Positions 55,136-64,000 of a stretch of DNA of 64,000 nucleotides are shown here, piece by piece (position 1 is the first letter of the stretch; each line of letters starts with the position of its first letter). The stretch is taken from assembly GCA_947168515.1 (NCBI GenBank), contig CAMVMF010000003.1:44905-108904 (forward strand), written 5' to 3'. Source of the DNA: an uncultured Bacteroidales bacterium (GTDB lineage: Bacteria; Bacteroidota; Bacteroidia; Bacteroidales; P3). Below the pieces are notes generated by a model that had not been told where the DNA came from, did no database searches, and saw only the letters and a list, made by a program, of their open reading frames with translations. The translations under genes and the position numbers were made by a program.

Positions 55136-55960
55136 TTAGTCGAAGTCGAGGTAGAAGGGCCAGTGTGAGCGGAAGTTCTGGAGCTTGGTTTTGTTGAAGG
55201 TGGCGGTGCAGACTTGCGAGACATCGGGGTCGCAGGCACTGAGGGGCAACCCTTTGAAGTCGATGGCGGCACTGTGGCCGGCATAGGGGATGCCGGTGCC
55301 GTCGATGCCCACGCGGTTGACACCTACGACATAGGCCTCGTTCTCAATGGCCCGAGCCCGAAGGAGGGTGTCCCACGCGGCGGCACGGCTGCCAGGCCAG
55401 TTGGCGCAGAGGACCAGCACATCGTAGTCGGGCGGATTGCTGGTGCGCAGCCACTTGGGAAAACGAAGGTCGTAGCAGACAGCAGGTTTGAGCCGCCATC
55501 CACGCCACTGAAAGAGGCTGCGAAGCTGACCGCGTTCCAGTTGGCTGGCCTCGGAGCTGACCCGGAAGGTGTGGCCTTTGTCGTAATAGCCATAGGAGCC
55601 GTCGGGACGTACCCAGTGGAGTCGGTTGAAGACCACCGTTTCGCCGGGGTGCAGCTGGCTTTGGTCTTTGACCGTCCAGGAGCCGATGAAGAGGGCATCG
55701 TGTTGCTGGGCCATGCGCAGGGCGAACTGGAAGGTGGGACCTTCGGGTTGTTCGGCCATGGCGGCCATGTTGTCGGAGAAGCCTGTGTTGAAGGTCTCGG
55801 GAACGACCAGCACGTCGGTTGACGACGGTAGGTGGGCAAAGGCTTCCTCCACTAGGCGATAGTTGGCGGAGGGGTCTTCCCAGGCAATGTTCTGCTGGAA
55901 GTAGGCAACGGTGAGCTCTTCTTTGGCGATGGGGGCGGATGCCTCGATGTTGTCTTTCAT
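55136..55960 (-). CDS. Carbon-nitrogen hydrolase (nitrilase superfamily)
   Basis: A 274-residue enzyme with the Glu-Lys-Cys triad: VPETFNTGF (Glu55), YYDKGHTF (Lys128) and PAVCYDLRFP (Cys162). The segments resemble omega-amidases of the YafV type, which clear alpha-ketoglutaramate and related amides, but the substrate is not certain. It follows ribF by 62 bases. Confidence 0.9.
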   Translation of the reverse strand: MKDNIEASAPIAKEELTVAYFQQNIAWEDPSANYRLVEEAFAHLPSSTDVLVVPETFNTGFSDNMAAMAEQPEGPTFQFALRMAQQHDALFIGSWTVKDQSQLHPGETVVFNRLHWVRPDGSYGYYDKGHTFRVSSEASQLERGQLRSLFQWRGWRLKPAVCYDLRFPKWLRTSNPPDYDVLVLCANWPGSRAAAWDTLLRARAIENEAYVVGVNRVGIDGTGIPYAGHSAAIDFKGLPLSACDPDVSQVCTATFNKTKLQNFRSHWPFYLDFD

Positions 55961-56022
55961 TTATTGATGTGTTTTTCGTTGTGGGGCGATTACGTGGAAA
56001 TTACGAATAGGCTGATTGTGCT

Positions 56023-56994
56023 TTATAGGGCGTTCTTTCCAGTTTTGGTGTCGAGGGTACGGCGGGCATCGTCGCGGTCGGAGTTGAGTTGGTGTACCAG
56101 TTCGGTGATGCTGCCGAACTTTTGCACATCGCGTAGGCGGGCAACAAATTCGACGCTGAGGGTGGTGCCATAAAGGTCGCCGTCGAAGTCGAAGATGTTG
56201 ACCTCGAAGACGGGTTTGTCGAGGCCAAAGGTGGGCTGTCCGCCAAAATTGGCCATGCCAATGCGGGGATTGGAGCTGTTTTGGAGATGGACAATGACGG
56301 CGTAGACCCCGTCGGCAGGCATCACCTTGGTGGTGTCGTCGAGACAGACATTGGCGGTGGGGAACCCCAGCTGGCGGCCCATTTGTCGCCCTTTGACAAC
56401 AAGACCCCAAAGGTTGTAGTTGTAGCCAAGAAAGGAGGCGGCCAGTTCGACATTGCCTTGCTTGAGGGCTTTGCGGACTTGTGTGGAACTGACATCGATG
56501 CCCTGAATTTGCACGGCGGTGTCTACCACTAGGCTGACTCCTAGCGTTTGGGCCAGGGCGGGCAGTTGGTCGAAGTCGTTGTGTTGTTTGCTGCCGAACA
56601 TGTTGTCGTAACCCAGCACGAGGGCTTTGGCCTGAAGTTGTTGCACGAGGATTTGCTCGAAGAACTGACAGGCTGAAAGGGCGGCCAGTTCAGGGGTGAA
56701 GTGTATTTCCAGCACGTGGTGGATGCCGAATTGCTCGAGGAGGGCGTAACGCTCTTCGTTGGTGGTGACGCGGTAGAATTGGTTGATGGCAACTCCGCCA
56801 ACGCCGCCCCCCAGCACTTGGCGCGGATGCTGGTCGAAGGTGACCACTAGGGGAGTGAGATGAAGGCGTTCGGATTCTTGCCGGAGGAGGGTTAGAATGT
56901 GTTGATGACCGATGTGTACACCATCGAACATGCCCACCGTCACGGCAGTGGCGTGCCCTAATTGGCTAATATTGTCTATTTTATATATATTCAT
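56023..56994 (-). CDS. ribF: Bifunctional riboflavin kinase/FAD synthetase
   Basis: A 323-residue enzyme. The N-terminal adenylyltransferase domain has VTVGMFDGVHIGHQHIL and SSTQVRKAL; the C-terminal kinase has RQLGFPTANV, GVYAVIV and FDGDLYGTTLSVEFVARLRD. It turns riboflavin into FMN and FAD. A -7 box lies 20 bases before the ATG at 56994. It heads the ribF-nitrilase-mutS2 strand group. Confidence 0.96.
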   Translation of the reverse strand: MNIYKIDNISQLGHATAVTVGMFDGVHIGHQHILTLLRQESERLHLTPLVVTFDQHPRQVLGGGVGGVAINQFYRVTTNEERYALLEQFGIHHVLEIHFTPELAALSACQFFEQILVQQLQAKALVLGYDNMFGSKQHNDFDQLPALAQTLGVSLVVDTAVQIQGIDVSSTQVRKALKQGNVELAASFLGYNYNLWGLVVKGRQMGRQLGFPTANVCLDDTTKVMPADGVYAVIVHLQNSSNPRIGMANFGGQPTFGLDKPVFEVNIFDFDGDLYGTTLSVEFVARLRDVQKFGSITELVHQLNSDRDDARRTLDTKTGKNAL

Positions 56995-57013
56995 CTATAA
57001 TTATAAAAACTTG

Positions 57014-57021
57014 CAAAGTTA
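57014..57021 (-). promoter_or_regulatory. -7 box of ribF
   Basis: TAACTTTG on the minus strand, 20 bases before the ATG. Confidence 0.7.
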
Positions 57022-57216
57022 CAAAGAATAAACGGATTATTGAAAGATTTTTTTTGTTGAAGGGTTAATTGTCACATAGATGGCGCATGTGAGGCACTCC
57101 ACCCACATGCCTGCTGTCAGTAGGAAATAGGTCTCTAGAATCATTTTTTGCACCCAGCGCAATGGGAAAATTGTGCTGGCAAAGAAAAAAAAGTTTGTCA
57201 ATCGAAAAAAAATATG

Positions 57217-57224
57217 TATCTTTG
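57217..57224 (+). promoter_or_regulatory. -7 box of rpsP
   Basis: TATCTTTG, 55 bases before the ATG at 57279. A second-strand box for ribF lies about 200 bases away. Confidence 0.75.
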
Positions 57225-57278
57225 CAATTCAATTTAAATAACAAACAACAGTATTAATAATTTAAAAAACAAACAATT

Positions 57279-57830
57279 ATGCCTTCAAGAATTAGATTAC
57301 AGCGTCATGGTAAAAAGAATCAACCTTTCTATCATATCGTTGTTGCGGATGGTCGTGCACCTCGGGATGGTAAATTTATCGAGAAATTAGGCACCTACAA
57401 TCCTATGACCAACCCAGCCACCATCGTCCTCGATGTTGACAAAGCAGCCCAGTGGCTTAAGAACGGCGCTCAGCCCAGCGACACCTGCCGCCGCATCCTT
57501 TCCTACAAGGGTGTTCTCCTCAAACGTCATCTCCAGATTGGTGTTGAGAAAGGCGCTATCAGTCAGGAACAGGCTGATGTGAAGTTCAACGAGTGGCTCC
57601 AGGCCAAGGAAGCTAAGATTGCTAACGTGAAGAGCGAGGCTGACAACAAGCTGCGTGCAGTGAAGAAAGAACGTCTCGATGCCGAGAAGAAGTTCAACGA
57701 AGCTAAAGCTAATGCCGTTGCCGCTAAGCGTAAGGCCGCTGCTGAAGCTGAGGCTGCCGCCAAGGCCGAAGCCGAGTCTGCTGCTGCCGCTGAGGCTCCT
57801 GCTGCTGAGGAAGCTCCCGCCGCAGAATAA
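57279..57830 (+). CDS. rpsP: 30S ribosomal protein S16 with long acidic-Ala tail
   Basis: A 183-residue protein. The first 80 residues are standard S16 ([27 protein letters not shown]...EKLGTYNP). A Lys/Glu/Ala-rich helical tail of about 100 residues follows and ends [14 protein letters not shown]. Tailed S16 is common in Bacteroidota, whereas E. coli S16 has about 80 residues. rimM, a partner gene in many bacteria, lies 311 bases downstream behind a terminator. Confidence 0.97.
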   Translation: MPSRIRLQRHGKKNQPFYHIVVADGRAPRDGKFIEKLGTYNPMTNPATIVLDVDKAAQWLKNGAQPSDTCRRILSYKGVLLKRHLQIGVEKGAISQEQADVKFNEWLQAKEAKIANVKSEADNKLRAVKKERLDAEKKFNEAKANAVAAKRKAAAEAEAAAKAEAESAAAAEAPAAEEAPAAE

Positions 57831-57846
57831 GCTGTTGCTGCAGAAT

Positions 57847-57887
57847 AGAAAAGCGTGCCCCATAAGATGAGGACACGCTTTTTTTTG
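57847..57887 (+). terminator. Terminator of rpsP
   Basis: AAAAGCGTGCC and GG(A)CACGCTTTT with one bulged base, then eight T. The remaining 57888-58141 holds no gene I can support; a short CTGCAGGGCTGCGAC word near 58030 echoes repeat A relatives. Confidence 0.8.
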
Positions 57888-58141
57888 ATTGTCAGGATGG
57901 GGAATGGTCTATAGGGAAGGAGTGTGGCGCAAGTGGTCCCGAAGGGTTTCCAGCGGGGAGAAGCAAAAGAATCGCCGCAGAGTCAGATTCATAATGCGGT
58001 GATTGGATGGCCGGACAAAGGAGCAACCTGCAGGGCTGCGACATAATGATTAGTTATAGGCTTCTCAAAAGAGACTTTTCTGTAATGAGTTGTTCCCCGT
58101 AATTTACGTTTTTGATTCTTAATAAGCAATTCTAAATAATA

Positions 58142-58666
58142 ATGACCAAAGAAGAATGCTATCAGTTGGGGAAAATCACCAAGCCATGGGGCGTCAAAGG
58201 ACAGGTGGTCTTCTTCCTCGATGTGGACAGTCCGGAGGAGTATATCAACCTTGATTCGGCTTTTGTGGAAATAAAAGGCGGCCTGGTTCCTTATTTCTTC
58301 CAAGTAGAGAGCATCAACGGCAACAAAGCTATTGTTACATTTGAGGACCTTACGCCCGAAGAGTCATTGAAGTTGGTGGGATGCGACCTCTATCTGCCCC
58401 TTGAATTGCTCCCTAAACTGACTGGTAATCAGTTTTATTTTCATGAAGTGAAGGGATTTAAGGTTGTGGATGAGACGCATGGTGACATAGGCATCATTCA
58501 AACCATCATCGAATATCCGGCCCAACCACTTTTCCAGATCATGAAAGGAGAACAAGAAATCTTGATTCCGGTCATAGACCCTGTCATAAAACAGGTGGAT
58601 AGGGAAAACAAGACTATTTATATTGATGCTCCTAATGGACTGATAGACCTTTACTTAGGAATTTAA
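58142..58666 (+). CDS. rimM: 16S rRNA processing protein RimM
   Basis: A 174-residue protein. N-terminal RimM domain (YQLGKITKPWGVKGQVVFFLD) and a C-terminal PRC-barrel (FYFHEVKGFKVVDETHGDIG, EILIPVIDPVIKQVD). It helps mature the 30S head and binds S19. No promoter box is clear; it may be reached by read-through from rpsP. Confidence 0.95.
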   Translation: MTKEECYQLGKITKPWGVKGQVVFFLDVDSPEEYINLDSAFVEIKGGLVPYFFQVESINGNKAIVTFEDLTPEESLKLVGCDLYLPLELLPKLTGNQFYFHEVKGFKVVDETHGDIGIIQTIIEYPAQPLFQIMKGEQEILIPVIDPVIKQVDRENKTIYIDAPNGLIDLYLGI

Positions 58667-58712
58667 CAACAGATTGTTGATATTTATTTTTGGTATTTCC
58701 GAAAAGTATATG

Positions 58713-58720
58713 TACTTTTG
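58713..58720 (+). promoter_or_regulatory. -7 box of the DksA-like gene
   Basis: TACTTTTG, 49 bases before the ATG at 58769. Confidence 0.7.
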
Positions 58721-58768
58721 CAAACTGAAAATAAAGAATAATAAGTTATTAGTCTAAACAACAGCCCT

Positions 58769-59170
58769 ATGGAAAAGAAAGAAGCTACACCAGAGAAGAC
58801 CTGCTACTCGAGCGAAGAACTGCAGTTTTTCAAAGAACTCATCCTTCAGAAAAGAGCAGAGGCGGTAAAAAACCTAGAGCTCCTCAATGAAGCCATCGCA
58901 GGCAACGAGAATGAAGCGAATGACACAGCTCCTACCTTCAAGAATCTGGAAGAAGGTAGCAATGTGCTTTCTAAAGAAGAAAATGCTCGTCTTGCATCAC
59001 GTCAAGAGAAGTATATCAAAGATCTTGACGCTGCATTGATTAGGATTGAAAACAAGACTTATGGCATTTGTCGCATCACCGGCAAACTCATTCCCAAAGA
59101 GCGTCTCATGATTGTTCCTCATGCCACCACTACAGTGGAAGGCAAGATGCAGGAAAAGAAACAACGCTAG
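58769..59170 (+). CDS. DksA/TraR-like protein, Cys-poor
   Basis: A 133-residue protein with a coiled-coil N-terminal half (FFKELILQKRAEAVKNLELLNEAI), a DTAPTFKNLEEGSN loop, and the DksA C-terminal segment YGICRITGKLIPKERLMIVPHAT. Only one of the four zinc-finger Cys remains, which is usual for Bacteroidota members. It may bind the RNA polymerase secondary channel; its partner signals are unknown. Confidence 0.88.
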   Translation: MEKKEATPEKTCYSSEELQFFKELILQKRAEAVKNLELLNEAIAGNENEANDTAPTFKNLEEGSNVLSKEENARLASRQEKYIKDLDAALIRIENKTYGICRITGKLIPKERLMIVPHATTTVEGKMQEKKQR

Positions 59171-59206
59171 CCTTATAGCTATCTATTAACACAGTCACTT
59201 TTCTTC

Positions 59207-59243
59207 ATAAAAGGCAGGTTCGTAATGGATCTGCCCTTTTTTG
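59207..59243 (+). terminator. Terminator of the DksA-like gene
   Basis: AAAAGGCAG (59209-59217) pairs with CTGCC(C)TTTT with one bulged C and ends in TTTTTT. The stretch 59244-59471 holds nothing I can assign. Confidence 0.7.
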
Positions 59244-59471
59244 GATGCTAAATTGCAGGCAAACGGATCTCTGTTTTTTGAGGGGCGCATGTGAGTTGCA
59301 AAGAAGAGAGAGAAGGAATAATACGATAAGTTGATTTGCCTTGACCAGACATTCCTCACGATGAAGAGGTAATGGCATCTCTTGAGCATTCTCGGCACAT
59401 GGTGTTTTGTATTTGGTTTTGCTGGGAGATATCCTCCTATGAGCTTCAGTTGAAAAATAGTCATCAGATAA

Positions 59472-59508
59472 AGAAAGAGTCCTCATTTTAGAACGGGGAC
59501 TCTTTTTG
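59472..59508. terminator. Bidirectional hairpin after the Rpn gene
   Basis: AAAGAGTCC (59474-59482) and GGACTCTTT (59497-59505) around a 14-base loop. It probably closes the minus-strand gene ending at 59529. Confidence 0.7.
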
Positions 59509-59528
59509 TTGGCACGGTCTGAGTGGCC

Positions 59529-60470
59529 TCAGAGTTTTCTTATTTCATCTGCAGAGAGGCCCGTGGTCTGAGCGATGGTTTCGTCAGCCAAACCAAGTTG
59601 TTTCATGTTTTTGGCAACTTGTAGCACGCCTTCGGCGCGACCTTCAGCACGACCTTCAGCACGACCTTCAGCACGACCTTCGGCCAACCCTTCGGCATGG
59701 CCTTCAGCACGACCCTCAGCCAACCCTTCGGCATGGCCTTCTATACGGGCGGTGTCTAGAACGTCGTTTTCCACCATTTGGTTTTCAATATGTTTTTCGT
59801 AGATGCGTTTTTCCTTGTCGCTCATGTTCATGTAGAGCAGTTTCTGTCTTGCCTCTTGTAGGCCAGGAGCTTTGGTGGCTGAATCAATCCTGCCATTTTT
59901 CAGATACTCAATCCATTCTTCTAATGGGGTGGTGGCAACTTGATTGAACTCGTTTACGCGGATGATGTAATATTCGGGGAAAACCTGTTGCGGGGTACGC
60001 ATACGAAGGGTGTCGGCCTCGTAGTCGGTGATTTCGAGTTTGTCGTTGGTATGTACACCGGTGAAAGTGGTAACACCGTGGTATAGGTAGTCTTTCCCCT
60101 TGCCCATAGGGAAATAGATGATGTTGATGGAATAGACCTTCTTGACCTTCTCGTAGCGGTCGCCTAGGTGCATATTGTCGGTGATTACTTTGGAAACGCC
60201 ATAGAGGATACGTTCCAAGTAGTATCGTTCACGTGAGAGTTGGACTTCGACAATGATGTACTCGCCTTTGCTGTTGCGGGCCATCACGTCCACGCGGTTG
60301 TACTTGTCAGTCTCGGTCTCTTGGTTGCCTTCGCTCTCAAGGATTTCGTCGATGGTCACCTTTTCACCTATCAGCACAGTCATCAGTCCTTCAAGGACAT
60401 CGAAGTTGGCCTTGTCGCGGAGCATGCGTTTGGCAGCCCAGTCAAATCGGATGTATTTTTCGTTTATCAT
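59529..60470 (-). CDS. Rpn-family PD-(D/E)XK nuclease/putative transposase
   Basis: A 313-residue member of the Rpn/PDDEXK transposase-like family: IRFDWAAKRMLRDKANFDVLEGLM at the start, then YNRVDVMARN (Asp61) and YIIVEVQL (Glu75, Gln77). A tandem EGRA/EGHA/EGLA repeat of about ten units (DNA period 12, 59630-59749) precedes a short C-terminal helix (ADETIAQTTGLSADEIRKL). Rpn proteins promote RecA-independent recombination and some limit phage growth. The repeat number can change by slippage without a frameshift. Confidence 0.9.
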   Translation of the reverse strand: MINEKYIRFDWAAKRMLRDKANFDVLEGLMTVLIGEKVTIDEILESEGNQETETDKYNRVDVMARNSKGEYIIVEVQLSRERYYLERILYGVSKVITDNMHLGDRYEKVKKVYSINIIYFPMGKGKDYLYHGVTTFTGVHTNDKLEITDYEADTLRMRTPQQVFPEYYIIRVNEFNQVATTPLEEWIEYLKNGRIDSATKAPGLQEARQKLLYMNMSDKEKRIYEKHIENQMVENDVLDTARIEGHAEGLAEGRAEGHAEGLAEGRAEGRAEGRAEGRAEGVLQVAKNMKQLGLADETIAQTTGLSADEIRKL

Positions 60471-60522
60471 ATTTTGTTAACGCTGATGAAAGCAAAATAT
60501 TGTATGACGTAGTATTATTTTG

Positions 60523-62220
60523 TCATACTTTGGGTATGGCATCGATAAGCCGCTGGGTGTAGGGATGCTGGGGATTGGCAAAGAGCTCATCGCTGGACCC
60601 CATCTCCACCAGACGGCCTTTTTCCATGACGATGATGCGGTCGGAGAAGTATTTCACCACGGAGAGGTCGTGTGTAATGAAAAGGTAGGTGTATCCGTAA
60701 CGCTCTTTGAGTTCGCTCATCAGGTTGAGTACTTGCGCTTGGACCGATACGTCGAGGGCAGATACACTCTCGTCGCATACCACTAATTCGGGTTCTAAAA
60801 TCAAGGCGCGGGCTATGCAGACACGTTGTCGCTGTCCACCAGAAAACTCATGGGGGTAGCGGTTGTACCATTCTGGTGCTAGCCCTACCTGTTCCATCAA
60901 CTGCAGAACTCGTTCTCGGCGTTCGCTTTGGCTGCTCAGTAGGTGGTGGCATCTGAGGGGTTCAAGAATGGCCTCGCCAATGGTTACGCGGGGATTGAGG
61001 GAAGAGTAGGGGTCCTGAAAGACTATCTGCACTTTGCGGCGCAATTCATGTTGTTCGGCATGCGAGAGCTGGTCGAGGTTTTTCCCATTATATGTAATGC
61101 TGCCAGAAGAATGGTCCAACAGGCGAAGGAGGGTTCGTCCCAAGGTGCTTTTGCCACATCCCGATTCACCCACTAGGCCAAGCGTCTCGCCTTTGAAGAT
61201 ATCAAATGAGAAATCGTCTACGGCCTTCAATTCCTTGGTGACTTTGCCGAAGATGTTCTTTTCTAGGGCATAAGTTACCTGGAGATTTCGAACAGACATC
61301 AGCGGCGTTGCATTTGCTGGGGTATCAATTATTGGAGTTGGCATTTGTTCGGCATTGGCTTCTTTTCCTTCTAGAAACTGACTGACGGTAGGGAGCCTTC
61401 TGGGGCGGCTGTCTAATGGGGGTCGGCAGGCGAGTAGACCTTGGGTGTATGGATGCTGAGGGTGGTGGAGCACTTGCTCGGTGGACCCCATTTCCACAAT
61501 CTCTCCTTTGTACATGACTGCCACCTCGTCGGCAATCTGCGCTATGACACCTAGGTCGTGGGTGATGAATATAATACCGATATTATATTTCTGTTGCAGG
61601 GAGCGTAGCAACTCCAAGATGGTTTTCTGCACGGTGACATCCAAAGCCGTTGTGGGTTCGTCGGCGATGAGCAAACGGGGATGGCAGATGAGGGCCATGG
61701 CAATCATCACGCGCTGTTTTTGACCACCGCTGATCTCATGTGGGTAGCTGTCGAAAATCTTTTCTGGACGTGGGAGCATGACATCTTCAAATAGCTGTAT
61801 CACCCTGGCCCTGGCTTCCTTGCGGCTGACGGTTTCATGTTGCCGCAACATTTCCACCACCTGAGCGCCACATTTTTGTACAGGATTGAGACTGGTCATG
61901 GGCTCTTGGAAAATCATCGAAATCTGGCTACCACGGTATCCACGCATATCATCTTCGGAAAGGGAGAGCAGTTCTACTGGGGCCGCATTGTTCTCGGCAC
62001 GAAAGAAAGCCTTTCCCCTGACCAGACAATGTGGAGTCTTTGGCAGAAGCCCCATAATGCTCATGGTGCTGACAGACTTGCCGCTGCCCGATTCTCCCAC
62101 AATGCCTAAGGTGTGGCCGCGTAGCACTTCAAAGCCCACCCCTTTGACAGCCGTGTGGTACTCGCCATCATGCAAAAACTGGATGTGCAAATCCTCTGTT
62201 TTCAAAACCCATTCTTCCAT
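60523..62220 (-). CDS. Fused peptide-type ABC transporter ATPase (two NBDs)
   Basis: A 565-residue protein with two complete nucleotide-binding domains: GESGSGKS ... SGGQKQR ... IADEPTTALD, and GESGCGKS ... SGGQRQR ... VCDESVSALD. It resembles YejF/GsiA, fusions of the DppD and DppF components for oligopeptide import. No permease or binding protein lies nearby. Its -7 box is at 62256-62249, divergent from rocD. Confidence 0.93.
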   Translation of the reverse strand: MEEWVLKTEDLHIQFLHDGEYHTAVKGVGFEVLRGHTLGIVGESGSGKSVSTMSIMGLLPKTPHCLVRGKAFFRAENNAAPVELLSLSEDDMRGYRGSQISMIFQEPMTSLNPVQKCGAQVVEMLRQHETVSRKEARARVIQLFEDVMLPRPEKIFDSYPHEISGGQKQRVMIAMALICHPRLLIADEPTTALDVTVQKTILELLRSLQQKYNIGIIFITHDLGVIAQIADEVAVMYKGEIVEMGSTEQVLHHPQHPYTQGLLACRPPLDSRPRRLPTVSQFLEGKEANAEQMPTPIIDTPANATPLMSVRNLQVTYALEKNIFGKVTKELKAVDDFSFDIFKGETLGLVGESGCGKSTLGRTLLRLLDHSSGSITYNGKNLDQLSHAEQHELRRKVQIVFQDPYSSLNPRVTIGEAILEPLRCHHLLSSQSERRERVLQLMEQVGLAPEWYNRYPHEFSGGQRQRVCIARALILEPELVVCDESVSALDVSVQAQVLNLMSELKERYGYTYLFITHDLSVVKYFSDRIIVMEKGRLVEMGSSDELFANPQHPYTQRLIDAIPKV

Positions 62221-62248
62221 TATGCAGAAAACTTTTTTATTAAAAACG

Positions 62249-62289
62249 CAAAATTATTGTTTTTATTTGAAAATTAATGTGTAAATTTG
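62249..62289. promoter_or_regulatory. Divergent -7 boxes (ABC ATPase / rocD)
   Basis: TAATTTTG on the minus strand (62256-62249) and TAAATTTG on the plus strand (62282-62289). The plus transcript has a leader of about 145 bases before rocD, with a weak hairpin around AACGTGAGAGACACTCACATT. Confidence 0.65.
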
Positions 62290-62438
62290 CAAATCTTTTT
62301 TACGAATAGTCGTGAAAGTCATTTTTGTTAGCCCGCAGAAACGTGAGAGACACTCACATTTTCCAAGCGGATGGACACCAATGACCGACAGAAACTACCC
62401 TCAGTATCAAAGAAACAAACTTTAAAAAAAACAGCTAT

Positions 62439-63659
62439 ATGACAAAATCTGAACAATTCATGGAAATGGAAGCCCGTTACGGTGCTCACAACTATCATCC
62501 ACTGCCAGTAGTCCTTGCCAAAGGCGAAGGTGCTTTTGTGTGGGACTGCGAAGGCAAGCGCTATTTTGACTTCCTTTCAGCCTATTCCGCCGTCAATCAG
62601 GGGCACTGCCATCCCAAAATTATCAAAGCCCTGACAGACCAAGCCCAAAAACTCACCCTCAGCAGCCGTGCTTTCTACAACGATTGTCTCGGCGAATGGG
62701 AGAAATATGTTACCGAATATTTTGGCTATGACAAAGTGTTGCCGATGAACACAGGTGCCGAAGCTGATGAGACTGCTTTGAAACTGGCTCGTCGCTGGGG
62801 CGTGGTGAAAAAAGGCATCAAGAACGACGATGTGAAAATCGTCTGCTGCGAAGGCAACTTCCACGGCCGCACCATCACCATCATCACTATGAGCAACGAC
62901 CCCGAGAGCTATGCCAACTATGGTCCTATGACTCCCGGCTTCATCCGCATCCCCTATAACGACCCCGATGCCCTCGAACGCGTTCTGGAAAAGGACGGCG
63001 ACACCATAGCCGGTTTCTTGCTGGAACCCATCCAGGGCGAGGCTGGTGTTTATGTACCCGATGACGGTTATCTAAAGAAATGCTATGATATCTGCCACAA
63101 GCACAACGTGCTCTTCATAGCCGATGAGGTGCAGTGCGGTATAGCACGTACGGGCAAGATGCTGGCCTGCGACCACGAGGGCGTGCGTCCCGACATCCTT
63201 ATCCTCGGCAAAGCCCTTGGTGGCGGTGTGATGCCTGTGAGTGCCGCTTTGGCCGACGACGACATCATGCTCAACATCAAACCCGGCGAGCACGGCTCCA
63301 CCTTTGGTGGCAATCCGTTGGCTGCCAAAGTGAGTATTGCTGCCCTTCAGGTTATCAAGGATGAGCACTTGATGGAGAATGCCGACCGTCTGGGTAAGAT
63401 TTTCCGCGAAGAGATGAGCAACTTCAAGAGCCCCATGATTGAGAAAGTGCGCGGCAAGGGCCTGCTCAACGCCGTCATTATCAAGCCCCGCAATGGCAAG
63501 GAAGCCTGGGATGTCTGCCTCAAGATGCGCGACATGGGCGTGCTGGCCAAACCCACTCACCAGCATATCATCCGTTTTGCTCCTCCGTTGGTCATCACCG
63601 AAGAGCAGCTCCGCGAAGCCATCGCCATCATCAAAGAGGCCATCGCTTCTTTCGAATGA
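62439..63659 (+). CDS. rocD: Ornithine-oxo-acid aminotransferase
   Basis: A 406-residue PLP enzyme converting ornithine and 2-oxoglutarate to glutamate semialdehyde and glutamate. Motifs: [56 protein letters not shown] and the PLP Lys in [13 protein letters not shown]. The start [15 protein letters not shown] is typical. A 12-bp perfect hairpin follows the stop. Confidence 0.96.
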   Translation: MTKSEQFMEMEARYGAHNYHPLPVVLAKGEGAFVWDCEGKRYFDFLSAYSAVNQGHCHPKIIKALTDQAQKLTLSSRAFYNDCLGEWEKYVTEYFGYDKVLPMNTGAEADETALKLARRWGVVKKGIKNDDVKIVCCEGNFHGRTITIITMSNDPESYANYGPMTPGFIRIPYNDPDALERVLEKDGDTIAGFLLEPIQGEAGVYVPDDGYLKKCYDICHKHNVLFIADEVQCGIARTGKMLACDHEGVRPDILILGKALGGGVMPVSAALADDDIMLNIKPGEHGSTFGGNPLAAKVSIAALQVIKDEHLMENADRLGKIFREEMSNFKSPMIEKVRGKGLLNAVIIKPRNGKEAWDVCLKMRDMGVLAKPTHQHIIRFAPPLVITEEQLREAIAIIKEAIASFE

Positions 63660-63670
63660 TTTTCCATCAA

Positions 63671-63720
63671 GTGGGTTCTTCCTTCTCAAGTGTGATTCAG
63701 GAAGAACCCACTCTTCTCTC
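63671..63720 (+). terminator. Terminator of rocD
   Basis: GTGGGTTCTTCC (63671-63682) and GGAAGAACCCAC (63700-63711) followed by a pyrimidine-rich TCTTCTCTCT. 63721-63880 shows nothing recognisable. Confidence 0.7.
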
Positions 63721-63880
63721 TCCATCAATGGGACTTCTGTAAGATGCTTTGGAGAGACAGGCTCTCCATCATCCCGCACTCATAGAGTGTGTGACATATC
63801 AGGCAAATAAATCTTTGCATGTCGAAGACTCGCCCACTTAAATAATTATAGAACCTACCCTTAAAAAGCATCTTATCTTA

Positions 63881-64000
63881 GGTAACCTCTAGAAAAGTCC
63901 TGAAAGGGCTTAAACAGATCTAGCCCAATGGCAACGCCTTTGGTAAGAATTGAGAATTGAGAGTTGAGAATTGAGAATTGAGAATTGAGAATTGAGAGTT
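63881..64000. repeat. Repeat A with heptad array at the window end
   Basis: Repeat A, plus orientation, at 63881-63947 with a few changes (AACCTCTAGAAAAGTCCTG). GAGAATT/GAGAGTT heptads run to the end of the window and may continue beyond it. Confidence 0.85.

Noticed and set aside
59095..59160. DksA-like gene as a pseudogene because zinc Cys are missing
   Set aside because: Cys-poor C-terminal regions are usual for Bacteroidota members and the frame is intact with its own promoter.
1..64000. tRNA, rRNA, tmRNA or RNase P RNA genes
   Set aside because: No T-loop, rRNA or other conserved RNA core was seen on reading both strands; a covariance search was not possible here.

Overview
The window comes from a member of the Bacteroidota, most likely an uncultured gut- or rumen-type Bacteroidales. 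Many genes have the phylum's -7 promoter box (TAnnTTTG, usually TAttTTTG or TAtcTTTG). The primary sigma factor is the short 286-residue kind. The window also holds a type IX secretion C-terminal signal, GH97/GH106/GH78 glycosidases, a Cys-poor DksA-like protein and a fimbrillin-like lipoprotein. No rRNA, tRNA or CRISPR array was seen.

Layout. 0-4.6 kb: the end of an unrecognised gene, then dnaK behind a sigma-54-like promoter, then a PIN toxin-antitoxin pair framed by copies of the dnaK 3' tail. 4.6-12 kb: a Fic AMP-transferase gene, then an accessory island (WYL regulator, unknown gene, an overlapping three-gene nuclease/phosphoesterase operon, a second toxin-antitoxin pair). The island is bracketed by about 320-bp direct repeats that duplicate the fic 3' end with its terminator. 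12-17 kb: TonB-dependent receptor, frameshifted ogt, lipoprotein, and gene relics embedded in repeats. 17-30 kb: a glycan locus on the minus strand (GH106, DUF4886/SGNH esterase-like with T9SS tail, two GH78 rhamnosidases, GH97) with no SusC/SusD pair. Composite repeats separate nearly all of its genes.

30-38 kb: U32 peptidase-like protein, ThrE-type exporter, radA-TSCPD-vsr operon, thiamine pyrophosphokinase, and three small secreted proteins. 38-40 kb: the decayed remains of a type I restriction locus (hsdR with a nonsense codon and a lost helicase part, fic cut by a palindromic repeat). 40-45 kb: a PHP phosphatase, an outer-membrane barrel protein, a membrane protein and a GH3 glycosidase. 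45-48 kb: a small peptide gene and fimbrillin-like lipoprotein downstream of a G10 tract. 48-64 kb: mostly housekeeping genes (rsmG, rpoD, ffh, folD, mutS2, ribF, rpsP, rimM, a dksA-like gene, a peptide ABC ATPase, rocD) plus an Rpn-type nuclease.

The best candidate for something undescribed is the operon at 7597-10516: a PD-(D/E)XK-like protein, a beta-CASP/RNase J-like metallo-beta-lactamase protein and a metallophosphoesterase, joined by two 4-base overlaps inside the repeat-bracketed island. All functional calls come from motif recognition by eye; no database search was run.
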